Positions 34,164-42,611 of a stretch of 64,000 nt of DNA are shown here, in pieces. The position numbers and the translations under genes are program-made. Below the pieces are notes generated by a model, which was not told the DNA's origin, searched no databases, and worked only from the letters and a program-made list of their open reading frames with translations. How positions within the stretch are numbered: position 1 is the stretch's first letter; each line of letters starts with the position of its first letter. The DNA comes from Sinomonas atrocyanea (GTDB lineage: Bacteria > Actinomycetota > Actinomycetes > Actinomycetales > Micrococcaceae): positions 2,046,001 to 2,110,000 of the forward strand of contig NZ_CP014518.1 of NCBI RefSeq assembly GCF_001577305.1. The letters run 5' to 3'.

Positions 34164-35357
34164 GTGGACATCACCACCATGATCGTGCTGGTCATCGCAC
34201 TGGCGCTCTTCTTCGACTTCACGAACGGCTTCCACGACACCGCCAATGCGATGGCGACCCCCATTGCGACCGGGGCGATCACCCCGCGGAAGGCGGTTGC
34301 CCTCGCCGCGGTGCTGAACCTCGTGGGGGCCTTCCTGTCCACCGAGGTCGCCAAGACCATCTCCGGCGGCCTCATCCGCGAGGGCGCCGACGGCGTGCAC
34401 ATCACCCCGGAGATCATCTTCGCCGGCCTGATCGGCGCGGTGCTCTGGAACATGTTCACGTGGCTGCGCGGCCTGCCCTCGAGCTCGTCGCACGCGCTCT
34501 TCGGCGGCCTGATCGGCGCCGCCGTCGTGGGCATCGGGCTCTACTCCGTGAACTTCGGCACGGTGTTCTCCAAGGTGATCCTCCCCGCCGTCGCCGCGCC
34601 GCTGATCGCCGGCGCCTCGGCGTGGCTGTGCACCCGCATCGCCTACGCGGTGACGGCAAGACGGGACAGCGAGACGGGGGAGAAGCTCAAGCAGGGCCGG
34701 GGAGGCTTCCGCGTCGGCCAGGTCTTCACCTCGAGCCTCGTCGCCCTCTCGCACGGCACCAACGACGCCCAGAAGACCATGGGCATCCTCACGCTCGTCC
34801 TCATCGCCGGCGGGCTGCAGAAGCCGGGGACCGGCCCGCAGGCGTGGGTGATCGTGGCCTGCGCCGCGGCCATCGCCATCGGGACCTACGCGGGCGGCTG
34901 GCGCATTATCAGGACGGTCGGAACCGGCCTGACGGAGGTGCGCCCGGCCCAGGGGTTCTCGTCCGAGTCCAGCACGGCCGCCGCCATCATGGCCTCGTCG
35001 CACCTCGGATTCGCGCTGTCCACGACCCAGGTGACGAGCGGAGCGGTCATCGGGTCCGGGCTCGGGCGCCGGGGAACCTCCGTGAAGTGGGGCACCGCGG
35101 GCCGGATCGCCCTCGGCTGGGTCCTCACGCTCCCCGCCGCCGCCGTGGTCGGTGCAGCCGCCGCGCTGCTCATGGGCCTCGGGGCGCCCGGCGTGATCCT
35201 CGTCGTCGTGGTGGGCATCGCCGCGATCGCCTGGATGTTCTACCTCAACAACCGCCAGCGTGTGGGCCACCACAACGTCGTCGAGGTCGAGGAGGCGGGC
35301 GACGCCGTGAACTTCCCGCGCAAGCGCAAGCGCCGTCAGAAGGGGGAAGCCCGGTGA
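34164..35357 (+). CDS. pit: Inorganic phosphate transporter, PiT family
   Basis: A 397-residue low-affinity phosphate permease with about ten membrane helices. Both family repeats are visible: NGFHDTAN (21-28) and SHGTNDAQK (Asn200/Asp201), with a basic cytoplasmic loop between (about 165-185). The Lys/Arg-rich C-terminus is cytoplasmic. The start is GTG at 34164, with GAGGGGACGACGG upstream. It overlaps the following small membrane gene by 4 nt. The 121-nt leader after the tRNA terminator contains TATAGG at about 34045, a possible -10. Confidence 0.95.
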   Translation: MDITTMIVLVIALALFFDFTNGFHDTANAMATPIATGAITPRKAVALAAVLNLVGAFLSTEVAKTISGGLIREGADGVHITPEIIFAGLIGAVLWNMFTWLRGLPSSSSHALFGGLIGAAVVGIGLYSVNFGTVFSKVILPAVAAPLIAGASAWLCTRIAYAVTARRDSETGEKLKQGRGGFRVGQVFTSSLVALSHGTNDAQKTMGILTLVLIAGGLQKPGTGPQAWVIVACAAAIAIGTYAGGWRIIRTVGTGLTEVRPAQGFSSESSTAAAIMASSHLGFALSTTQVTSGAVIGSGLGRRGTSVKWGTAGRIALGWVLTLPAAAVVGAAAALLMGLGAPGVILVVVVGIAAIAWMFYLNNRQRVGHHNVVEVEEAGDAVNFPRKRKRRQKGEAR

Positions 35358-35578
35358 TCGACTGGGGAGCCTTCATCGTGGTCGCGATCGCGACCATCCT
35401 CGGCGCGGGCAGCATCGTGCTGTTCTTCTCGCTCGCGATCCGCCTCGGGAGCGAGGCGCGGGACCCCGAGCGGCAGCGGATCAGGGCCCTGCTCCGGACC
35501 GGATCGGGCGTGAGCTACGCGCTGGCCGGAGCCGCGGTGGTCTACGGCGTGTACCTCGTCATCCCGTACTTCCACTAG
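35354..35578 (+). CDS. Small membrane protein coupled to pit, 74 residues
   Basis: A 74-residue protein with two membrane helices (about 5-27 and 53-72) joined by a charged loop, RLGSEARDPERQR. The GTG start overlaps the pit stop (GTGA), so it is almost certainly co-translated with the phosphate transporter. Its partner position suggests an accessory role in phosphate uptake, but I know of no assigned function. It is followed by a convergent terminator. Confidence 0.8.
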   Translation: MIDWGAFIVVAIATILGAGSIVLFFSLAIRLGSEARDPERQRIRALLRTGSGVSYALAGAAVVYGVYLVIPYFH

Positions 35579-35581
35579 GTC

Positions 35582-35608
35582 CCCTGGGGCGGCGGGCCCG
35601 CCCCAGGG
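35582..35608. terminator. Bidirectional hairpin terminator
   Basis: An 11-bp stem, CCCTGGGGCGG / CCGCCCCAGGG, with loop CGGGC, between the pit operon and the converging minus-strand gene. Confidence 0.7.
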
Positions 35609-35623
35609 TCACCCGTGGGGGCA

Positions 35624-35986
35624 TCAGGCCGAGTCGCCGCCGTCGGGCAGGCCGGAGGCGTCCGCGTCGGACTCCGAGGAGAACGACTCGCGGTTCCCAT
35701 GGTCCTCGGTGTTGCCCTCGTCGAGGTCGGCGTCCGTGGAGGGGGCCTCCTCCGGTTCCGCCAGGTCCGCCTGCGGCTGCTCGCGGGACTCGGAGCCGCC
35801 CTGATCCTGGGCGTCCCTGACTGCGGTGTCCTGCTCCTGCTCGTTCGGGGCCGACCCCTGCGTGGCGGCGCCCCCGGTCGGGGCTCCCTGGGGCATCTCC
35901 TCCTCGGCGGTCGGGCTGCCGTAGCCCCCCTCCTGCGGGGCGCGGTCGGCGGACGGGCTGCTGGCGTTCTGGTTCTCGGCATCCAT
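35624..35986 (-). CDS. Acidic disordered protein, 120 residues
   Basis: A 120-residue protein made almost entirely of Asp, Glu, Gln, Ser, Ala, Gly and Pro, with no hydrophobic core, signal peptide or helix; it should be intrinsically disordered. It contains SAPNEQEQD and EPEEAPSTD-like stretches. The use of AAC/CAG/GAG codons and the clean ATG suggest a real gene, although the plus strand is also open across part of this region. I do not recognise it. Confidence 0.55.
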   Translation of the reverse strand: MDAENQNASSPSADRAPQEGGYGSPTAEEEMPQGAPTGGAATQGSAPNEQEQDTAVRDAQDQGGSESREQPQADLAEPEEAPSTDADLDEGNTEDHGNRESFSSESDADASGLPDGGDSA

Positions 35987-36062
35987 GGCCCCGACGCTAG
36001 CGCCGCCCGCAGGCCACGTCCACGCGCCGCGGCGGGTTCTGGGAAAGCCGCCGCCCCGTGGC

Positions 36063-36068
36063 TAGGCT
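36063..36068 (+). promoter_or_regulatory. -10 box (TAGGCT) before the DHFR-like gene
   Basis: TAGGCT, then seven bases (GGGCGCC), then the ATG at 36076; no SD is present. Confidence 0.45.
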
Positions 36069-36075
36069 GGGCGCC

Positions 36076-36615
36076 ATGGCTGACTTCGTCTACTTCGTGG
36101 GGAGCAGCCTCGACGGCTACATCGCCCAGGACAACGGCGGGCTCGACTGGCTCGAGAGGTTCAACGACGTCGAGGGCCTGGGGGAGTCGTACAAGGCGTT
36201 CGAGGCCGGCGTCGGCTGCGTCGTGATGGGCGGCGAGACGTACGAGTGGATCCGGGCGCACCAGCCGGGCGCGTGGCCGTACACCGTGCCCTGCTGGGTC
36301 TTCACGCACCACGAGCTCGGCACGGACGACGGCGCCGACGTGGTCCTCGTGCGCGGGGACGTGGTCACCTTCGAGGACGAGCTCCGCCGGGATGCCGGCG
36401 AGAAGGACGTCTACATCGTCGGCGGAGGCGCCCTCGCCGGGGAGTTCCTCGCGGCCGAGCTCATCGACCGGATCGTGCTCACGATCGTCCCCGTGGCCCT
36501 CGGCGGCGGAGTGCCCCTGTTCGGCGGCACCCCCCTCGGCGTGCCCGCAGGGTTCACGCTCGAGGGCCTGACCGAACGGAGCGGGACCGTCGAGCTGCGC
36601 TACGCGCGGGCCTGA
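36076..36615 (+). CDS. Dihydrofolate reductase-family protein (RibD C-terminal type)
   Basis: A 179-residue single-domain protein of the DHFR/RibD_C superfamily. It starts DFVYFVGSSLDGYIA, has the substrate-loop pair WLERF and VVMGGETYEW, and ends with the nucleotide-binding VYIVGGGALAGEF segment. It probably uses NADPH; the substrate is unknown and it is unlikely to be the housekeeping DHFR. The ATG at 36076 is chosen over the upstream GTG because the -10 box lies between them. Its last 34 nt, including the stop region, are duplicated 50 bp downstream. Confidence 0.88.
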   Translation: MADFVYFVGSSLDGYIAQDNGGLDWLERFNDVEGLGESYKAFEAGVGCVVMGGETYEWIRAHQPGAWPYTVPCWVFTHHELGTDDGADVVLVRGDVVTFEDELRRDAGEKDVYIVGGGALAGEFLAAELIDRIVLTIVPVALGGGVPLFGGTPLGVPAGFTLEGLTERSGTVELRYARA

Positions 36616-36664
36616 CGGACTGAGCTACGCGCGGGACCGTCGGGCTGCGCTACGCGCCGGCCTG
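36581..36664. repeat. Direct duplication of the DHFR-like gene's 3' end (34 bp, period 50)
   Basis: 36581-36614 recurs at 36631-36664 with two mismatches. The first copy ends the DHFR-like gene (TGA at 36613-36615). The second copy forms the last codons and TAG stop of the converging thioesterase gene on the minus strand. Confidence 0.85.
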
Positions 36665-37210
36665 GGCATCCTCGCCAGGCCCCGTCGGGTCGTCCCGGAG
36701 GAGGTTCGTGATGCGCGCGGTGCACAGCCGGCGGCCGTCCTCGCCGGTGATGACGATCTCGTGCGTCGCGAGCGTACGGCCGAGGTGGAGCGCGGTGCAC
36801 GTGCCCCGCACCCTGCCGCTGACGGCTGCGCGGTGATGGGTGGCGTTGAGGTCCACCCCCACCGCATGCCGGCCCGCGCCGGCGTGGAGCGAGGCGGCGA
36901 ACGATCCCAGCGTCTCGGCCAGCACCGCGTGGGCGCCGCCATGCAGGATCCCGGCGATCTGGGTGTTGCCCTCGACCGGCATGGTCGCGACCGCGCGCTC
37001 CGCCGTCAGCTCCTCGAACACGATCCCCATCTTGACCACGAGCGCGCCCACGCCGCGGGCGGCGAGCCAGGGCCGCAGCCGCTCGGGGATCCCGGCGGCC
37101 TCGAGCTCCGCCGCCGCGTCGCGCTCGGCAGCCGCCCCGGCTCCGCCCCCTGCGCCGGCATCCTCGCGGGCCGCGGGGCCCCCGTCCATCGCGGTGAAAT
37201 TGTCCTGCAT
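36650..37210 (-). CDS. PaaI-type hotdog-fold thioesterase
   Basis: A 186-residue hotdog-fold acyl-CoA thioesterase of the PaaI/TIGR00369 type. The core (about 50-175) has IAGILHGGAHAVLAETLGS, whose HGG and following acidic residue are the catalytic region, followed by VGVDLNATHHRA. The first 45 residues are Ala/Gly-rich and disordered. ATG at 37210 is used; the internal ATG at 37189, preceded by GACAAT, is a possible alternative start. Its C-terminal codons derive from the duplicated end of the neighbouring DHFR-like gene. It is divergent from polA, with only 19 bp between the starts. Confidence 0.85.
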   Translation of the reverse strand: MQDNFTAMDGGPAAREDAGAGGGAGAAAERDAAAELEAAGIPERLRPWLAARGVGALVVKMGIVFEELTAERAVATMPVEGNTQIAGILHGGAHAVLAETLGSFAASLHAGAGRHAVGVDLNATHHRAAVSGRVRGTCTALHLGRTLATHEIVITGEDGRRLCTARITNLLRDDPTGPGEDAQAGA

Positions 37211-37216
37211 GCCCAC

Positions 37217-37222
37217 TAGGCT
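37217..37222 (+). promoter_or_regulatory. polA: -10 box (TAGGCT) before polA
   Basis: TAGGCT, then seven bases (GGCACCC), then the GTG at 37230. It overlaps the start region of the divergent thioesterase gene. Confidence 0.45.
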
Positions 37223-37229
37223 GGCACCC

Positions 37230-39992
37230 GTGACTGAAACCAGCAAAACCCTCGCCCCTCCTGCACCCACGGCCGCCCCGACGGCAGCAGCCGGGGCCCC
37301 CGCGGGACGGCAGGGGCGGCTGCTGGTCCTGGACGGCCACTCAATGGCGTTCCGCGCCTTCTTCGCCCTGCCGGCGGACAGCTTCGTCAACGCCGCGGGC
37401 CAGCACACGAACGCCGTGCACGGCTTCACGTCGATGCTCATCAACCTCGTGCGCGACCAGCAGCCCACGCACGTCGCCGTCGCGTTCGACGTCAGCGACG
37501 AGACCACGCAGCGCAAGGTGATCTACAGCGAGTACAAGGGCGGCCGCAACGCGACGCCGCCCGAGTTCGCCGGCCAGATCGACTACATCAAGAAGGTCAT
37601 GGGCGCCCTCGGCGTCCGCACGATGGAACTGCCCGGGCACGAGGCCGACGACATCCTCGCGACCCTTGCCGCCCAGGGCACGGCGGCGGGCTTCGAGGTG
37701 CTGCTCGTCTCCGGCGACCGCGACACGTTCCAGCTCGTCGACGACCACGTGGCCGTGCTCTACCCGCGCAAGGGCGTGAGCGACATCCCGCGCATGGACG
37801 CGGCGGCGATCGAGGAGAAGTACTTCGTCCCGCCGGCCCGCTATCCCGACCTCGCCGCCCTGGTGGGCGAGTCCGCGGACAACCTGCCCGGCGTCCCCGG
37901 CGTGGGCCCCAAGACGGCCGCGAAGTGGATCACCCAGTACGGCGGACTCGAGGGCGTGCTCGAGCACGCGGACGAGATCAAGGGCAAGGCAGGGGAGAGC
38001 CTGCGGGCCAACATCGAGGCAGTGCGGCGCAACCGGCAGCTGAACCGGCTCCTGACCGACCTCGAGCTGCCGCTCGCCCTCGACGACCTCGCCGACCCGC
38101 GCCCCGAGCGCGCGGCCGTTGAGGCACTCTTCGACGAGCTCGAGTTCAAGGCGCTGCGGGCGCGCGTCTACGACGTCTTCGGCACGGAGGGCCCCGAGGA
38201 GACCGCGGACGCCTTCCACGTGCCGCCGCATTCCGTTCCGGCGGACGACGCCGGGCTGGCCGCCGCCCTCGCGGACCTCACCGCGGGCGCGGGCGGGCGG
38301 CCCGTCGCGGTCGTGGTCCGGACCGACGGGGCAGGGCCCCGGCCCCGCGCCGAGGCGGTCGCGCTCGCGACGGCGGGAGCCGCCGTCGTGGTCCCGCTCG
38401 ACGGCGGCGACGGCGGCGTCCCCGCGCCCCTCGCGGGCTGGCTCGAAGATGCCTCGGTGACGAAGGCCACGGCCGAGTTCAAGGAGACCGGGAAGGCCCT
38501 CCGAGGGCGCGGGACGGAGCTCGCCGGCGTCGTCGACGACGTCTCGATCTCGGGCTACCTCGCGGAGCCGGACCGCCGCTCCTACGCGCTCGGCGACCTC
38601 GCCCAGCACCATCTCGGGATCGAGCTCGCGGCCGGCGCTCCGGCCACCGGCCAGCTCGCGCTGGACCTCGACGGCGCAGAAGCCGCGGCCGCGGCGCTCG
38701 CCCGGAAGGCCGCCGTCGTGCACGCCCTCCACGAAGCCCTCGCCCCCAAACTCGAGGAGGTCGGGGCGAGCGGGCTCCTGCAGGACATGGAGCTGCCGCT
38801 CTCGCGGGTCCTGCTCGACATGGAGTGGGCCGGCATCACCGTGGACCAGCAGCAGATCGACGCGCTGATGGCGGAGCTGGGCACGGCGAGCGAGCAGGCC
38901 GCCGCCGCGGCCTACGAGGCGATCGGCCACCAGGTCAACCTCGGCTCGCCCAAGCAGCTGCAGACGGTGCTCTTCGAGGAGCTCGCGCTGCCCAAGACGA
39001 AGAAGATCAAGACGGGCTACACGACGGACGCCGCCTCGCTCAAGGAACTCCTCGACAAGACGGGGCATCCCTTCCTCGAGGCGCTCATGGCCCACCGCGA
39101 GTCGAGCAAGCTGCGGCAGATGGTCGAGACCCTCAAGAAGGCGGTCACGGCCGACGGCCGCATCCACACGACCTACGCCCAGACGATCGCCGCGACGGGC
39201 CGCCTGTCCTCGAACAACCCGAACCTGCAGAACATCCCGATCCGCTCCGAGGAGGGCCGGCGGGTGCGCGACGTGTTCGTCGCGGGGGAGGGCTACGAGT
39301 CCCTGCTGTCCGCCGACTACTCGCAGATCGAGATGCGCATCATGGCGCACCTGTCCGGCGACGAGGGCCTCATCGAGGCATACCGGCAGGGGGAGGACCT
39401 GCACCGCTTCGTCGGCTCGCGCATCTTCCACGTCGCCCCCGCGGACGTGACGAGCGAGATGCGCTCGAAGGTCAAGGCCATGAGCTACGGGCTCGCCTAC
39501 GGGCTGTCCTCCTTCGGGCTGTCCAAGCAGCTCGAGATCTCCGTGGACGAGGCCCGCACCCTCATGAAGGACTACTTCGACCGCTTCGGGGCCGTGCGGG
39601 ACTACCTCCGGGGCGTCGTGGAGCAGGCCCGGCAGGACGGCTACACCCAGACGATCTTCGGGCGTCGCCGCTACCTCCCGGACCTGACGAGCACCAACCG
39701 GGTGCACCGCGAGCTGGCCGAGCGGATTGCGCTGAACTCGCCGATCCAGGGCTCGGCGGCGGACATCATCAAGCGCGCGATGATCGGCGTCGAAGGGCGC
39801 CTGCGCGAGAGCGGCCTCGGATCCCGGCTCCTCCTGCAGATCCACGACGAGCTCGTGGTCGAGGTCGCGCCCGGCGAGGAGGCGGCCGTGCGGAGCATCG
39901 TCGAGCACGAGATGGGCTCGGCCGCCGAGCTGAGCGTCCCGCTCGACGTCCAGATCGGCGTGGGCCGCACCTGGAACGACGCCGGGCACTGA
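37230..39992 (+). CDS. polA: DNA polymerase I
   Basis: A 920-residue DNA polymerase I for Okazaki-fragment processing and repair gap filling. The N-terminal 5'-3' exonuclease domain (about 30-320) starts LLVLDGHSMAFRAFFALP and has the VSGDRDTFQLV and GVPGVGPKTAAKW motifs. The middle 3'-5' exonuclease domain is degenerate, lacking the usual acidic residues, as in other actinobacteria. The polymerase domain (about 540-920) has motif A SADYSQIEMR (Asp696) and motif C QIHDELV (Asp873). The GTG start is set by the -10 box and by the upstream divergent gene. It would fill the gaps left by the UvrABC genes in this window. Confidence 0.96.
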   Translation: MTETSKTLAPPAPTAAPTAAAGAPAGRQGRLLVLDGHSMAFRAFFALPADSFVNAAGQHTNAVHGFTSMLINLVRDQQPTHVAVAFDVSDETTQRKVIYSEYKGGRNATPPEFAGQIDYIKKVMGALGVRTMELPGHEADDILATLAAQGTAAGFEVLLVSGDRDTFQLVDDHVAVLYPRKGVSDIPRMDAAAIEEKYFVPPARYPDLAALVGESADNLPGVPGVGPKTAAKWITQYGGLEGVLEHADEIKGKAGESLRANIEAVRRNRQLNRLLTDLELPLALDDLADPRPERAAVEALFDELEFKALRARVYDVFGTEGPEETADAFHVPPHSVPADDAGLAAALADLTAGAGGRPVAVVVRTDGAGPRPRAEAVALATAGAAVVVPLDGGDGGVPAPLAGWLEDASVTKATAEFKETGKALRGRGTELAGVVDDVSISGYLAEPDRRSYALGDLAQHHLGIELAAGAPATGQLALDLDGAEAAAAALARKAAVVHALHEALAPKLEEVGASGLLQDMELPLSRVLLDMEWAGITVDQQQIDALMAELGTASEQAAAAAYEAIGHQVNLGSPKQLQTVLFEELALPKTKKIKTGYTTDAASLKELLDKTGHPFLEALMAHRESSKLRQMVETLKKAVTADGRIHTTYAQTIAATGRLSSNNPNLQNIPIRSEEGRRVRDVFVAGEGYESLLSADYSQIEMRIMAHLSGDEGLIEAYRQGEDLHRFVGSRIFHVAPADVTSEMRSKVKAMSYGLAYGLSSFGLSKQLEISVDEARTLMKDYFDRFGAVRDYLRGVVEQARQDGYTQTIFGRRRYLPDLTSTNRVHRELAERIALNSPIQGSAADIIKRAMIGVEGRLRESGLGSRLLLQIHDELVVEVAPGEEAAVRSIVEHEMGSAAELSVPLDVQIGVGRTWNDAGH

Positions 39993-40069
39993 CACGACGC
40001 GCTGGCCCCGGGCACTGGGACGCCACAGCACCGGCACGGCACAGCACCGACACGAGGGGGAATCGGGGA

Positions 40070-41398
40070 ATGGGCGCGGACACGGGAACGCCGGGCGGCA
40101 CCGACTACGAGATCCGCCGGTTCCGGCCGCGGCCGGCGTCGTCGCCCGACTACGCGGACACCAAGCGGTGGATCGAGGCAGTGCACTACGGCTTCTACCA
40201 GAAGCCCGGGCGGGACGAGCTCACCGCACGGATCGCCGAGTCGTCGGTGGCCGACGACCGTGAGCTCACCGGGGCGTATGCGACGGCTCCCGCCGCAGCC
40301 CCGGCGCTGGATGCCGGGCGCCCGGTGGCCACCTTCGCCACGTTCCGCAAGACCCTCAACGTGGGCCACGGGGTGCTCGTCCCCGCCCACATGGTCACGG
40401 CCGTCACCGTCCGGACGGACCACCGGCGCCGCGGACTCCTCCGCCGCCTCATGTCCGAGGACCTCGCCCGGGCGAAGGCCGACGGCGTGCCGGTCGCCGC
40501 GCTGACGGCCTCCGAGGCCTCGATCTACCGGCGCTTCGGCTACGGCGTCGCGACGCACGAGCGGAGCGTGAGCGTCGAGACGGGGCCGCGGTTCCGGCTC
40601 GCGGCACCCGTGCGCGGCCGGGTGGTCGCGGCCGAGCCGGCGGCGATGCTGGACCTCGCCCCGGAGATCTTCGCCCGTGCCCACCGCGCGATCCCCGGCT
40701 CACTGGGCCGGCAGGAGCGCTATCGACTGCGGGCGGCGGGCCAGTGGAACGAGGAGACCGGGGGAGAGGACCACGGCGTGCGCGTCGCGGTGCACCTCGA
40801 CGAGCAGGGCACCCCCGACGGCTACGCCGCGTACGCATTCCGCGGCTGGGAGACGGAACCGCCCACCATGGAGCTGCGCGACGTCGTCGCGGCGACCCCG
40901 GAGGCTTACCTCGGGCTGTGGGACTTCCTCGGTTCGCTCGACCTGATCGAGCGCATCGAGTGGGAGGACGCCCCCGTGGACGACCCGCTCGTGTGGGCCC
41001 TCGAGGACCCGCGGGTGGTGCGCACCGGCTCGGTGCGGGACATGCTGTGGCTGCGGATCCTCGACGTCGAGGCCGCCCTGTCGGCGCGGAAGCTGGCGCA
41101 CGACGGCGAGCTGGTCCTGCGCATCCAGGACCCGCTCGGGTTCACCGACGGCAGGTACCGCCTGTCCTCCTCGGCGGGCACCGCGCAGGTTTCCCGCCTC
41201 GCCCACGACGACCCCGCTCAGGACGACCTCGTCATGGACATCGCGGAGCTCTCCTCGGCCTACGTCGGCGGGGTGAGCCCGGTGACGCTCGCCGAGGCGG
41301 GCCGCATCCGCGTCGGCGCCGGGCGTCCGGCGGCGGCAACTGAGCTTGCCCGGATGCTCGCCGTGGAGCGCCCCGCCCACTGCCTCACGCACTTCTAG
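40070..41398 (+). CDS. GNAT acetyltransferase, Eis-like
   Basis: A 442-residue protein with the Eis architecture: an N-terminal GNAT domain (acetyl-CoA loop VRTDHRRRGLLRRLM at about 118-132), a second GNAT-like domain, and a C-terminal SCP2-like domain (about 325-440). It ends in ...CLTHF; in Eis the terminal Phe carboxylate takes part in catalysis. Eis enzymes multi-acetylate amines, including aminoglycosides; the natural substrate here is unknown. The start ATG follows GGGGAATCGGGGA. It lies 77 nt after polA on the same strand. Confidence 0.88.
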   Translation: MGADTGTPGGTDYEIRRFRPRPASSPDYADTKRWIEAVHYGFYQKPGRDELTARIAESSVADDRELTGAYATAPAAAPALDAGRPVATFATFRKTLNVGHGVLVPAHMVTAVTVRTDHRRRGLLRRLMSEDLARAKADGVPVAALTASEASIYRRFGYGVATHERSVSVETGPRFRLAAPVRGRVVAAEPAAMLDLAPEIFARAHRAIPGSLGRQERYRLRAAGQWNEETGGEDHGVRVAVHLDEQGTPDGYAAYAFRGWETEPPTMELRDVVAATPEAYLGLWDFLGSLDLIERIEWEDAPVDDPLVWALEDPRVVRTGSVRDMLWLRILDVEAALSARKLAHDGELVLRIQDPLGFTDGRYRLSSSAGTAQVSRLAHDDPAQDDLVMDIAELSSAYVGGVSPVTLAEAGRIRVGAGRPAAATELARMLAVERPAHCLTHF

Positions 41399-41489
41399 GC
41401 CGTCCTGGCCCCGACGGGCACAGCCTCGACGGCAGCGCAACGTCCGGCGGCACAGCATGCAGGTTTCCCCGAACGTCGCGCCGCGGCGG

Positions 41490-41529
41490 TATCCTCGCAA
41501 TGGGTGTCCCGGTACTGCCCGGGACGCCC
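41490..41529 (+). promoter_or_regulatory. Possible promoter and 5'-end hairpin of the deacetylase gene
   Basis: TATCCT at 41490-41495 could be a -10 box with transcription starting near 41500. An 11-bp hairpin, GGGTGTCCCGG / CCGGGACGCCC (one G-U pair), spans 41502-41529, so the transcript would begin with a stem-loop. No good -35 is visible. Confidence 0.35.
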
Positions 41530-41569
41530 GTACCGACCGTTTCCCGTTCCCCCGTTCCCTGGAGCCTCC

Positions 41570-42436
41570 ATGCTCGCGCGCCGACGTGTGCTCACCGCCC
41601 TGCCAGCACTGGCACTGGCCGCGTGCGCGCCCGCGCCGACCGCCTCGCTGTCCGCCGGCGCTCCCGACAGAGCGTCCGGTGCGGCCCCGGGCGGCGCGGC
41701 GCCGACCGGCCCCGCGGTCCGTCCGCGTCCCACCGCCGAGCAGATCGGCCGGCAGTTCGCCGGGCGCCTGCCGAAGGCGTGGGGGCTCCAGGTGCCCGGC
41801 GTCGTGACCCGCGGCGCCGTCGCGTCCGTCGCCCTCACCTTCGACGCCTGCGGAGGCCGCGGGGGCGGGGGATACGACGCCCGCCTCATCGCCGCCCTGA
41901 GGAAGCACCGCGTCCCTGCGACGCTGTTCCTCAACGCCCGCTGGATCGCCGCGAATCCCGGCCCTGCCGCCGAGCTGGCGGCCGACCCGCTGTTCGAGCT
42001 CGCAGACCACGGCACGGCGCACCGCCCGCTCTCGGTGACCGGGCGGGCGGCCTACGGCATCCCCGGCACGGCCTCCCTCGCCGCCGTCTATGAGGAGCTC
42101 CTCTCCAACAGGGCACATCTCGAGTCGCTCATGGGCACTCCCCGCCCTTGGTACCGGCCCGGCACCGCCTACTACGACGACGTGGCCGCGGATGTGGTCC
42201 GGGCCGTCGGCCTCGTCCCGGTCGGCTTCTCCCTCAATGGCGACGGCGGCGCGACCTTCTCGCCTGGGCAGGTGGCCACGGAGGTCGGGAAGGCGCGCGC
42301 CGGAGACATCGTGATCAGCCACATGAACCATCCCGAGGGCGGCACCGCGCGGGGCTACGAGGCGGCGCTGCCGCGGCTGACAGGGCAGGGGACCACCTTC
42401 ACCACCCTCTCGAGGGCGGGCCTGCCCTGGGAATAG
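41570..42436 (+). CDS. Polysaccharide deacetylase, predicted lipoprotein
   Basis: A 288-residue NodB-homology deacetylase. The N-terminus is a lipoprotein signal: three Arg, a hydrophobic run, and the lipobox LALAAC with Cys19, so the protein should be anchored to the outer face of the membrane. After an Ala/Pro/Gly linker, the NodB domain (about 84-280) has ALTFDAC with catalytic Asp92 and the metal-binding HGTAH (His147, His151). A YRPGTAYYDD motif follows, then a final ISHMNHP. It probably trims acetyl groups from cell-wall glycan. GGAG lies five bases before the ATG. Confidence 0.9.
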   Translation: MLARRRVLTALPALALAACAPAPTASLSAGAPDRASGAAPGGAAPTGPAVRPRPTAEQIGRQFAGRLPKAWGLQVPGVVTRGAVASVALTFDACGGRGGGGYDARLIAALRKHRVPATLFLNARWIAANPGPAAELAADPLFELADHGTAHRPLSVTGRAAYGIPGTASLAAVYEELLSNRAHLESLMGTPRPWYRPGTAYYDDVAADVVRAVGLVPVGFSLNGDGGATFSPGQVATEVGKARAGDIVISHMNHPEGGTARGYEAALPRLTGQGTTFTTLSRAGLPWE

Positions 42437-42476
42437 CGTCGGCCCGGAATCGGCTGCGCCATCTGCCCGGCACGTT

Positions 42477-42506
42477 TTGACCCCTGTTGGGACCGCCAAT
42501 TAGACT
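42477..42506 (+). promoter_or_regulatory. rpsA: Strong promoter of rpsA
   Basis: TTGACC (42477-42482), 18 bp, then TAGACT (42501-42506): the best sigma-70-like promoter I found in the window. The predicted leader is about 100 nt. Confidence 0.75.
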
Positions 42507-42611
42507 GGTGGGGCGCGTAGTGCGCAGCACCACCACCAACACTTCAGCCGGACCGTGCGGCCGCACGCGTCTGGGTGACCGACCAACTATCCACATCGGA
42601 GCCCCTACTAC

